In this document: piece after piece, positions 40,291-47,067 of the stretch | How the letters are laid out: each line of letters starts with the position of its first letter | Numbering within the stretch: the first letter of the stretch is position 1 | Origin: Streptomyces sp. NBC_00704 | GTDB taxonomy: Bacteria; Actinomycetota; Actinomycetes; Streptomycetales; Streptomycetaceae | Direction: 5' to 3' | DNA: 64,000 bases | Assembly: GCF_036226605.1 (NCBI RefSeq) | Contig: NZ_CP109001.1 | Coordinates: forward strand, 1-64,000 | Program-made: the position numbers and the translations under genes | Notes under the pieces: model-generated | What the model was told of the DNA's origin: nothing | The model's input: only the letters and a program-made list of their open reading frames with translations | The model's database searches: none

Positions 40291-41478
40291 ATGTCTCAGA
40301 GGAACGCGCAAGCCGTCTCGATAACGAGTGCATTCAGTGTCGTCCGGATGGAGGGCGCCGGATCCTCGGCGCACAGCGAATTCGATCCGAGGAACTTCGA
40401 CGAACTCCCGGCACGCGAAGTTCCCCTCTCCGCTCTCTCTCCCGGGGTTTCTCTGCGCCAGGGCGGAACGGACGCCGCTCATGTCCGGACTCTCGTCGAC
40501 GCCGCGGATTCCGCGGAACTGCCCCCCATTCTCGTCCAGGTGGACGGCTGCCGGGTCATCGACGGACTGCACCGCCTGGAGGCCGCCCGCCTCATGGGCG
40601 ACGAGAGCATCCGCGCCCGCTTCCTCGACTGCTCCAACTCCGAGGCCCTCGTCATCGCGATGAAGGCCAACGGCCTGCACGGCCTGCCGCTGTCGCGGGC
40701 CGACCGCGTCGCCGGAGCGCAGCGCGTCCTCGGCTCCCACCCCGACTGGTCCGACCGCGCCATCGCGGGCATCGCCGGACTGAGCGCCAAGACGATCGCC
40801 TCGCTGCGCGACCGCTCCGCGATCGCCACCCCCCAGGGCGGCAAGCGCATCGGCCAGGACGGCAGGCGGCGCCCGGTGGACGCGGGCGAGGGCAGGCGGC
40901 GCGCCGCCGAGTACATCGCCGCCCATCCGGAGGCCCCGCTGCGCCAGGTCGCGCGGGCCACCGACGTGTCGCTGGGCACGGTGCACGACGTCAGCGCACG
41001 GCTGCGGCGCGGCGAGGGGCCCGAACGCAACGGGCGCCGGACCCACGGCGCGCGCCCGCAGCACGTGCGGCCCGTCCACTCCGTACCCCCGCCCGACGAC
41101 GTGACGGCACCGGCCGAGGGGGCCGGCGACGGCGTCCGGCGGGCGTCGCTGCGGGTCGCGGCCGGCGCCGAGGCCCCGCCGCCGCAGCGCCGCAACCACA
41201 CCGAGGCCCCGCCCACCTGGGCGGCGGTGGCGGCCAAGATGGCCACCGACCCCGCCATCCGCTACACCGCGGACGGCCGGGAACTGCTGCGCTGGATGCA
41301 GGCCCACGCCACCGAGCCCGGCGAGGACTGGCGACGGCTCGTCGACGCCGTCCCGCCGCACTGGCTCGGCGTCGTCGCCCCCATCGCCGAGCACATCGGC
41401 AAGGAATGGTGTCTGCTCGCCGAACGCCTGAAGACCCGTCAGGACCTGTGCCGCAAACTGTCCCCCTCGGGCCCCTGA
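40291..41478 (+). CDS. StrR/NovG-like pathway activator (ParB-type domain plus HTH)
   Basis: A 395-aa DNA-binding protein. Residues about 45-115 form a ParB/sulfiredoxin-like domain (VPLSALSPGVSLRQGGTD, VDGCRVIDGLHRLEAARLMG). Residues about 135-180 are a helix-turn-helix (WSDRAIAGIAGLSAKTIASL), then a second possible HTH (PLRQVARATDVSLGTVHDV). This is the StrR/NovG/Bbr layout of cluster activators. StrR binds a 9-N11-9 palindrome, and four such palindromes occur here at divergent promoters (7.8, 15.6, 18.2 and 30.6 kb), making this their likely binder. The ATG at 40291 follows GGGAG. Its 3' end overlaps the convergent AraC gene by 40 bases. Confidence 0.85.
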   Translation: MSQRNAQAVSITSAFSVVRMEGAGSSAHSEFDPRNFDELPAREVPLSALSPGVSLRQGGTDAAHVRTLVDAADSAELPPILVQVDGCRVIDGLHRLEAARLMGDESIRARFLDCSNSEALVIAMKANGLHGLPLSRADRVAGAQRVLGSHPDWSDRAIAGIAGLSAKTIASLRDRSAIATPQGGKRIGQDGRRRPVDAGEGRRRAAEYIAAHPEAPLRQVARATDVSLGTVHDVSARLRRGEGPERNGRRTHGARPQHVRPVHSVPPPDDVTAPAEGAGDGVRRASLRVAAGAEAPPPQRRNHTEAPPTWAAVAAKMATDPAIRYTADGRELLRWMQAHATEPGEDWRRLVDAVPPHWLGVVAPIAEHIGKEWCLLAERLKTRQDLCRKLSPSGP

Positions 41479-42371
41479 CGACCCGGTCCGCCGCCGGGCG
41501 TGACCGCTCGGTCCCTCGCCGGGGCCGGTTCGGCGGGTACCGCCCGCAGCCGGGTCACGCTGGCCCGGCCCTGTGCCGGGGCGGTCGTGGCCGGGGTGGT
41601 CGCGGCGCACCCGGGGTGCGGCACGACGACCGCCGGGGGCTCCAGGCCGGGCAGGGCGAGCAGCGCCGGCGGATCCGACGGGAGGGCCGGCCGCAGCCGC
41701 ACCGCCGCGCTGGTGACCTCCCCCGCGGTGACGGTCACGGTCGTGGCGCGGTCGCCCGCGACGAGCGGGGTCCGCACGGCCCGCGGATCGTGACCGGCGC
41801 CGGCGGCCACCGCCACCGCGAGCAGATGCCAGCGCCCCTCGGGGACGTCCCGCAGGGTGTAGCAGGACGGACGGTCGCACGGCACGTCGACGACGGCCGA
41901 GGCGACGGCCGGGTACTGGACGACGGCCGTGGCGAAGGCCCCCAGGAACACGCGGGCGTTGCCGTGGCCCGGCGGCAGCCTGACCGTGCCCGCGACCGAG
42001 CCGCGGGGCGCGTGCGGGCCCGGCTCCGGACCCGGCGGGACCTCCCCCTCGTCGCGGCACAGCCGGCGGAACCGGCCGGGAGACATTCCGACAAGGGCCG
42101 TGAAGGACCGCGTGAACGCGTCCGCGCTCGGGAATCCGACCGCCGCGGATATCTCCGCGATGGCCGAAGAGGTGCCCTCGATCAGTTTCTTCGCTTCGTG
42201 AATCCGCACCGCTTCGAGAAATCGCCGGGGACTCGTCCCGGTCTCCTCCTGGAAAACGCGCGAGAAATCGAAACGGCCGAGCGGAGTCCTCCGGGCGATG
42301 TCCGTGACGGTCAGCGGATCGCCGAATCGCTCGCGCATGTAAGCGACCGCCTTCTCCACCGCTGCGTCCAT
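41439..42371 (-). CDS. AraC-family regulator with N-terminal HTH and long C-terminal domain
   Basis: A 310-aa regulator. The double-HTH AraC domain is at the extreme N-terminus (residues 1-105; PLTVTDIARRTPLGRFDFSRVF and IAEISAAVGFPSADAFTRSF), the reverse of the usual order. The remaining 200 residues (GSVAGTVRLPPGHGNARVFLGAF onward) look like a beta-sandwich carrying proline- and alanine-rich segments and may bind a ligand. The ATG follows GGTGAGG. It is convergent with and overlaps the StrR-like gene, so the two transcripts may interfere. Its target is unknown. Confidence 0.82.
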   Translation of the reverse strand: MDAAVEKAVAYMRERFGDPLTVTDIARRTPLGRFDFSRVFQEETGTSPRRFLEAVRIHEAKKLIEGTSSAIAEISAAVGFPSADAFTRSFTALVGMSPGRFRRLCRDEGEVPPGPEPGPHAPRGSVAGTVRLPPGHGNARVFLGAFATAVVQYPAVASAVVDVPCDRPSCYTLRDVPEGRWHLLAVAVAAGAGHDPRAVRTPLVAGDRATTVTVTAGEVTSAAVRLRPALPSDPPALLALPGLEPPAVVVPHPGCAATTPATTAPAQGRASVTRLRAVPAEPAPARDRAVTPGGGPGRQGPEGDSLRHRS

Positions 42372-42861
42372 AGCTCACCTCACCACGTGTCGAACCCCTC
42401 AACAGGGTGGCTCGGGAGTGTCGTGATCCGCTCGAACACCGCTCGAGAACCACTACAGGCCGCGGTGAGGAGGAGACCGGGGGCCGGGAGCCCCCGCAGG
42501 GCCGTCCGCGGCCGGCGCGGGGGAGCCGGATCCGGTGCCGGCCGGGACGGCGCCGGGGCGGTGTCACCCGTCCGGCGGCAGTCGCGGATCGGCGCCGCGG
42601 AACCCGCGCCACCTCGGAAAACCCTGCCGCGACCGCGGCGACGGCGAGCGCCGGCGGGCCCCGGGCGGCCCGGCGCCCGCCGTCCGCCCGCCGCGCCCGC
42701 CCGGCCTCCCGGCGGGTTCGCGGCTCCCCGACAGCCCGCGAGGACCGGGCGCACCGGCGCGCCGGCCCGTCCCTCGGCGGCCGTCCGGGCGGCGCGTCCG
42801 GCCGCCGCACGGGCGTCGGATCCCCAACTCCCTTGGCACGGGCGGGGCTAGAGTGACCGGC
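42372..42861. other. 490-base intergenic region with 11-bp TCG repeats
   Basis: I see no convincing gene in this very GC-rich gap between the divergent AraC and VOC genes. At 42421, 42432 and 42443 lie TCGTG, TCGAA and TCGAG, exactly 11 bases apart, a possible SARP/OmpR-type site. Close to the VOC gene, TAGAGT (42848-42853) sits at the -10 distance expected for a leaderless transcript beginning at the ATG at 42862. Confidence 0.5.
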
Positions 42862-43479
42862 ATGACCTCCCTCGCATCCGTCACCCTGGAGGTGGCCGAT
42901 CTCGCGGCCGCCGAGAGCTTCTACTCCGACGCCTTCGGGCTGGGCCCGCGGCTGCGGCTGCGGGCCTCCGACGCGCAGACGACCGGATTCCGCGGGTTCA
43001 CGATGTCGATCACCGTCTCCCAGCCCGCCGACGTCGACAGCTTCATCGAGTCCGCCCTCAAGGCCGGCGCCACGACCCTGAAGCCCGCCGCGAAGTCCCT
43101 GTGGGGCTACGGCGGCGTCGTGCAGGCCCCGGACGGCACGATCTGGAAGACGGCGACCTCGTCGAAGAAGAACACCGGCCCCGCCACCCGCGCCGTCGAC
43201 GACCTCGTGCTCCTGCTCGGCGTCGAGGACGTCAAGGCGAGCAAGCAGTTCTACGTCGAGCGCGGCCTGTCCGTCGGCAAGAGCTTCGGCGGCAAGTACG
43301 TCGAGTTCGCCTCCGACGACGCCGCCCCCGTCAAGCTCGCGCTCTACAAGCGGAAGGGCCTGGCCAAGGACGTCGGGGTGGCCGAGGAGGGCGGCGGCTC
43401 GCACCGCCTCGTGCTCGGCAGCACGTCCGGCTCCTTCACCGACCCGGACGGCTTCGTCTGGGAGGCCGCGCAGGCGTAG
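42862..43479 (+). CDS. Two-domain VOC/glyoxalase-fold protein
   Basis: A 205-aa protein of two tandem VOC units (about residues 1-105 and 110-205), beginning VTLEVADLAAAESFYSDAFG and LVLLLGVEDVKASKQFYVERG. Most VOC metal ligands are absent, favouring ligand binding over metal catalysis. The start is ATG 42862, with TAGAGT seven bases before it and no clear Shine-Dalgarno, so the mRNA may be leaderless; GTG 42853 is an alternative. Antibiotic binding or resistance is plausible next to the apoprotein gene. Confidence 0.77.
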   Translation: MTSLASVTLEVADLAAAESFYSDAFGLGPRLRLRASDAQTTGFRGFTMSITVSQPADVDSFIESALKAGATTLKPAAKSLWGYGGVVQAPDGTIWKTATSSKKNTGPATRAVDDLVLLLGVEDVKASKQFYVERGLSVGKSFGGKYVEFASDDAAPVKLALYKRKGLAKDVGVAEEGGGSHRLVLGSTSGSFTDPDGFVWEAAQA

Positions 43480-43532
43480 GCCCGAGCCGTCCCGCACCGG
43501 GGACGGACCGGTGACGGCGGGAACACGAACGC

Positions 43533-43575
43533 GCCCACCGAGCGGTGCCATTCGCACGGGCACCGATCGGTGGGC
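43533..43575. terminator. 17-bp hairpin, convergent terminator
   Basis: Arms 43533-43549 (GCCCACCGAGCGGTGCC) and 43559-43575 pair with one mismatch across a 9-base loop, between the convergent VOC and apoprotein genes. Confidence 0.7.
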
Positions 43576-43605
43576 TGCGGTCTCGTCCAGGAGGGCGCGC
43601 GTCGC

Positions 43606-44022
43606 TCAGCCGAAGGAGATCCCGGCGCCGACCGCGCCGGTGGCGTCCTGGTAGGCGACCAGCTGGCACTGCTGCGCGGCGCAGTCGACGGTCACGGACG
43701 TGCCGGCGCCGGTGCTCCAGTCGGTGGCCTTGAACTGCTTGTGCACCGTGTAGGACGCGGTGAAGACGCCGTCGGCGCCGACGGTGGCCGTGGTCAGCGC
43801 GTCGGTGCAGGTGGTGTTCTCCCGGCACTGCGACACGGCGACCTGGGCGCCCGCCGGGAAGCCGGTGCCGGTGACGGTCACGGTCTGGCCGTCCGCCAGA
43901 CCGCTGCCGGGCGAGACGGCCACCGCCGCGGCCGCGGAGGCCGGAGCGGCGGAGACGGCGAAGGCGGCCACGACGGCGGAACCCAGCAGGCCGGCCTTGG
44001 TCAGACGCGAGCGGATCTGCAT
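43606..44022 (-). CDS. Secreted neocarzinostatin-family apoprotein
   Basis: A 138-aa protein with a clear 30-residue signal peptide (MQIRSRLTKAGLLGSAVVAA... cleaved after ASA) and a mature part of about 108 residues. It matches the enediyne chromoprotein family (neocarzinostatin, actinoxanthin, macromomycin): VSPGSGLADGQTVTVTGTGF, then SQC-x5-C and VDC-x4-C cysteine pairs (mature 36/42 and 84/89; neocarzinostatin 37/47 and 88/93), and the closing GISFG. The fold is an immunoglobulin-like barrel with a ligand cleft. No enediyne genes are present, so it may bind the cluster's reactive product or be a general secreted protein. The ATG follows GGGGAGAAG. A large TCGAG repeat array lies upstream. 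Confidence 0.85.
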   Translation of the reverse strand: MQIRSRLTKAGLLGSAVVAAFAVSAAPASAAAAVAVSPGSGLADGQTVTVTGTGFPAGAQVAVSQCRENTTCTDALTTATVGADGVFTASYTVHKQFKATDWSTGAGTSVTVDCAAQQCQLVAYQDATGAVGAGISFG

Positions 44023-44115
44023 GTTCTTCTCCCCGATGAGTGCGGAAACGGAACCGGAACGGCGCGTTCTGATGATCACGCCTCACCCAGAGTCGACCGC
44101 ACCGCATGAGAACGG

Positions 44116-44308
44116 CTCGAAGCCCACTCGAAACCTGCTCGACCCCACGAGGGAGCGTGCTCGACCCCGCGAGGGAGCCGGCTCGATTCCGCCGGGGAGC
44201 GTGCTCGGTTCGCGGGGGAGCGGGCTCGATTCGGCGGGGGAGCGTGCTCGATGCGCGGGGGAGCGTGCTCGACCCCGTGAGGTGCGTGCTCGGTTCGCGG
44301 GGGGAGCG
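44116..44308 (-). repeat. Tandem array of TCGAG-bearing units upstream of the apoprotein gene
   Basis: On the minus strand TCGAG (plus-strand CTCGA) starts at plus positions 44116, 44127 and 44138, exactly 11 bases apart. It then continues as eight 21-22-bp units (44136-44308, plus consensus TGCTCGAccCcgcGggGGAGCG), with the core at 44160, 44182, 44204, 44225, 44247, 44268 and 44289; two units read CCGAG. The 11- and 22-bp helical phasing is that of SARP/OmpR-type activator sites. The array lies about 95-290 bases upstream of the apoprotein start. Confidence 0.75.
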
Positions 44309-44325
44309 TGCCGCGTCGCGGCACC

Positions 44326-44400
44326 GCCTCCTGCCTCCGCCTCCTGCCCTCCGCCTCCTGCCTCAGCCTCCCGGCTCCCGGCTCCCGGCTTCCGGCTCCC
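44326..44400. repeat. Two further tandem repeats downstream of the response regulator
   Basis: Three 13-14-bp units based on GCCTCCTGCCTCC (44326-44365) are followed by five 7-bp units based on GGCTCCC (44366-44400). They end just before the response regulator's stop codon. With the array at 44116-44308 they fill the 398-base gap between the regulator and apoprotein genes; no gene is visible there. Confidence 0.6.
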
Positions 44401-44420
44401 GAGGGGGCGGCCGGGCGGCC

Positions 44421-45203
44421 CTACGGGTTGCCGAGCATGAAGCCGACGCCGCGCACCGTCACGATCCAGCCGCTGTCGCCCAGCTTGCCGCGCAGGCTGC
44501 TGACATGGGTGTCGACGGTACGGCGGGACCAGGAGTCGCCCCAGACCTGCTGGAGCAGCTGCTTGCGCGGGATGACGGTGTCGGGGTGCGAGGCCAGCAG
44601 GCACAGGAGGTCGAACTCCTTGCGGGTCAGGGCGACTTCCTCGCCGCCGACCAGGACCTCGCGGGAGCCCACGTCGATGTGCAGGCGGCCGTGCCGGATC
44701 TCGCGGGCGGCGGCGGGCTGCCACTCGGCGCGCCGCATCACCGCCTCGATGCGGGCCATCAGCTCGCGCAGCCCGTACGGCTTGGCCACGTAGTCGTCCG
44801 CGCCCGCCTGGAGGCCGAGGACGCAGTCCAGCTCGGAGGCGCGGGCGGTGACGATGATGACCGGCACCCGGCTGACGGCGCGGATGGCGCGGCAGACCTC
44901 CAGCCCGTCCAGGTCGGGCAGTTCGAGGTCCAGCAGGACGAGATCGGCGTCCTCGTGGGCGCGCAGCGCGGCCTCGCCGCGGCGCACGCCGAAGGCCTCG
45001 TGACCGTGCCGGCGCAACTGGGTGACCAGGGACTCGGCGCAGGAGTTGTCGGCGTCGACGACGAGGACGCGGCGGCCGGAGGGCATCGACACGGCCGCGC
45101 CGTGCCCGGCGGCGGCGGGCCCGCGGGGGACCGTGGGCCGGGGGGCGGCCGCGGCGGGGCCGGCGGGCGGGCGGGTGTCGAGCAGCGCCTGTGCCGATGT
45201 CAC
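44421..45203 (-). CDS. Orphan OmpR/PhoB-type response regulator, atypical (JadR1/LndI-like)
   Basis: A 260-aa regulator with a receiver domain (about residues 45-160) and a winged-helix DNA-binding domain (about 165-258; KEFDLLCLLASHPDTVIPRKQLLQQVWG, VDTHVSSLRGKL). Asp92 (phosphoacceptor), Thr119 and Lys141 are conserved. The acidic pair that binds Mg reads Asp50-Ala51, so the second acid is lost. No histidine kinase is nearby. Angucycline clusters carry atypical OmpR regulators of this kind (JadR1, Aur1P, LndI) that respond to end product rather than phosphorylation. The GTG follows GGGGGAGG, and TAGATT near 45263 could be its -10 box. Confidence 0.83.
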   Translation of the reverse strand: MTSAQALLDTRPPAGPAAAAPRPTVPRGPAAAGHGAAVSMPSGRRVLVVDADNSCAESLVTQLRRHGHEAFGVRRGEAALRAHEDADLVLLDLELPDLDGLEVCRAIRAVSRVPVIIVTARASELDCVLGLQAGADDYVAKPYGLRELMARIEAVMRRAEWQPAAAREIRHGRLHIDVGSREVLVGGEEVALTRKEFDLLCLLASHPDTVIPRKQLLQQVWGDSWSRRTVDTHVSSLRGKLGDSGWIVTVRGVGFMLGNP

Positions 45204-45341
45204 GGTCGTGCCTCCCCCGGGGGTGCGGTGCTGTGCGCGGGTCCGGGCCCCGCCCTGACCCGAATCTAGGCAAGCGCGGTCGAGCCCCGGTACAGCCCCG
45301 ACTGCCTCGCACGGGGCAGGGTCCCCCAGGGGGCGCGGGTG

Positions 45342-45746
45342 TTACGGGTTGAGGACCCAGGCCGAGTCGTGGCGGGTGAAGCCGATGTGCGGGTAGTAGT
45401 CGACGGCCGCGGGCGCGGACAGCAGCACGAGCTTGGCGTCGGGCGCCTCGCCGCGCGTGGCGTCGATCAGCGCGCGGCCGACGCCGGAACGCTGGCGGTC
45501 CCGCACGACGGCGATGTCGGACACGTAGGTGACGTAGGAGAAGTCGGAGACGGCGCGCACGATGCCCAGCAGCGTGCCCTCGTCGTCGCGGGCCACCAGC
45601 ACGAGGTTGGCGTTCTCGACCATGGCCGCGAACCGGTCCCGGTCCCCGACCGGCCGCCGCTCGCCGAGCCCGGAGGCCCGGTAGACGCCGAGGACCTCGT
45701 CCAGGTCGAGCGCGGCGCCGTCGACGCGGTCAATCTTCCAGCTCAT
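45342..45746 (-). CDS. GNAT N-acetyltransferase of the diazo operon (KinN position)
   Basis: A 134-aa GNAT enzyme with the acetyl-CoA motif RQRSGVGRALI and core strands LVLVARDDEGTLLGIVRAV. In the kinamycin and fosfazinomycin pathways a GNAT acetylates L-glutamylhydrazine, protecting the hydrazine carrier. Position and size here match that enzyme. It is last in the operon, and its ATG lies inside the end of the lyase gene (17-base overlap). The family call is firm; the substrate rests on operon context. Confidence 0.85.
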   Translation of the reverse strand: MSWKIDRVDGAALDLDEVLGVYRASGLGERRPVGDRDRFAAMVENANLVLVARDDEGTLLGIVRAVSDFSYVTYVSDIAVVRDRQRSGVGRALIDATRGEAPDAKLVLLSAPAAVDYYPHIGFTRHDSAWVLNP

Positions 45747-47016
45747 GCAGCTTCTCCAATCGGGTGCGGATCACGTCGTGGTGCGTGAGGAAGCGCTCCG
45801 GGCCGAGCCCGGCCAGGTCGATGCCCTGCTTGGCCAGGGAGGCGCCGAAGTGCTCCCCCGTCGCCAGGGTGTGGCTCGCCGCCGCCTGCACGCTGCGGTA
45901 CGCGCGCTCGCGCTCCATGCCGTCGCCGAGGAGCTCGGCGAGGACCGCGGAGCTGTGGACGAGGCCGTCGGTCTGGTCGACGTGCGCCCGCATCCGGTCG
46001 GCGTCCACGGTCAGCGACGCCACCAGATCGGCGGCCCCGGTCACCTGGAAGTGGCCGACGCTCAGGCTGTCCGGCAGGATCACCCGCTCCACGCTCTGGT
46101 GGGCGAGGTCGCGCTCGTGCCAGAGCGCCACGTTCTCCATCGCGGTGTCGGCGTAACCGCGCAGCAGACGGGCCAGCCCGCACAGCCGCTCGCTCGTGGT
46201 GGGGTTGCGCTTGTGCGGCATGGCGCTGGACCCCTGGTAGGCGCCGGTGCGCGCCTCCTCGACCTCACGCACCTCGGTGCGCTGCAACAGCCGCAGCTCC
46301 AGGGCGATCTGCTCCACGCACGCGCCCAGGACGGCCACGGCCTGGAGGAGCTGGGCGTGCCGGTCGCGGGCGACGACCTGGCTCGGCGCGGGCTCCACGC
46401 CGAGGCCGAGCGCCCCGCAGACGTACTCCTCGACGTACGGGTCGATCAGCGCGTACGTGCCGACGGAGCCGGAGACGGTGCCGACGGCGACGGCCTCGCG
46501 GGCGGCGGCGAGCCGGCGCAGCGAGCGGTCCACGGCGAAGGCGTGCCCGGCGAGCTTGTGCCCGAAGGTGGTGGGCTCCGCGTGCATGCCGTGGGTGCGG
46601 CCCACCATCACGGTGTCCCAGTGCTCCAGGGCCCGCGTGGTCAGCACCCGGCGCAGCCGCCGGGCCGCGTCCGCGAGCAGGTCGGCGGCGCGGGCCAGGG
46701 TGTGGCCGAGCGCGGTGTCGACGAGGTCGTAGCTGGTCATGCCGAGGTGCACCCACCGCGCCGAGGACGCGGGGATGTCCTCGCAGTAGGCGGCGAGGAA
46801 GGACAGCACCTCGTGGTCGCGCTCGCGCTCGATCTCGGCGACCCGCTCCGGGTCCGGGACCCGGGCGCGGCGCATGTCCTCGACCGCCTCGTGCGGGACG
46901 CGGCCGAGGGCGGCCTGCGCCTGCGAGGCGAGGATCTCCACCCGCACCCAGGTGGCGTAGCGGGTGCGGTCGCTGAAGAGGTCCGCCATCTCGGGCAGCG
47001 TGTAACGGGCGATCAT
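45730..47016 (-). CDS. Adenylosuccinate lyase/fumarase-superfamily enzyme of the diazo operon (KinM position)
   Basis: A 428-aa member of the fumarase/aspartase superfamily. The signature loop GSSAMPHKRNP is intact, and VGRTHGMHAEPTTFGHKLAGH carries the catalytic His region. In hydrazine-forming pathways such a lyase is proposed to eliminate fumarate from a succinyl-hydrazine intermediate and release hydrazine. The ATG at 47016 follows GGAGG. It lies 51 bases after the glutamine synthetase homologue. A purB gene proper would not normally sit in such an operon. Confidence 0.88.
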   Translation of the reverse strand: MIARYTLPEMADLFSDRTRYATWVRVEILASQAQAALGRVPHEAVEDMRRARVPDPERVAEIERERDHEVLSFLAAYCEDIPASSARWVHLGMTSYDLVDTALGHTLARAADLLADAARRLRRVLTTRALEHWDTVMVGRTHGMHAEPTTFGHKLAGHAFAVDRSLRRLAAAREAVAVGTVSGSVGTYALIDPYVEEYVCGALGLGVEPAPSQVVARDRHAQLLQAVAVLGACVEQIALELRLLQRTEVREVEEARTGAYQGSSAMPHKRNPTTSERLCGLARLLRGYADTAMENVALWHERDLAHQSVERVILPDSLSVGHFQVTGAADLVASLTVDADRMRAHVDQTDGLVHSSAVLAELLGDGMERERAYRSVQAAASHTLATGEHFGASLAKQGIDLAGLGPERFLTHHDVIRTRLEKLHELED

Positions 47017-47067
47017 GCGAGGCCTCCGTCGGGAGTGGAACGGCACGGCACAGGGGCTCGACGCGGG

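Noticed and set aside
38974..43563. A 1529-codon open frame on the minus strand
   Set aside because: It runs antisense through the ABC exporter, StrR-like and VOC genes, has no protein-family features and reads as GC-biased repetitive sequence; the genes on the other frames are clear.
43606..44022. Evidence for an enediyne cluster
   Set aside because: Only the apoprotein is enediyne-like; no iterative PKSE or enediyne accessory genes occur in the window.
44116..44308. CRISPR array
   Set aside because: Units are 21-22 bp and directly adjacent, with no unique spacers and no cas genes.
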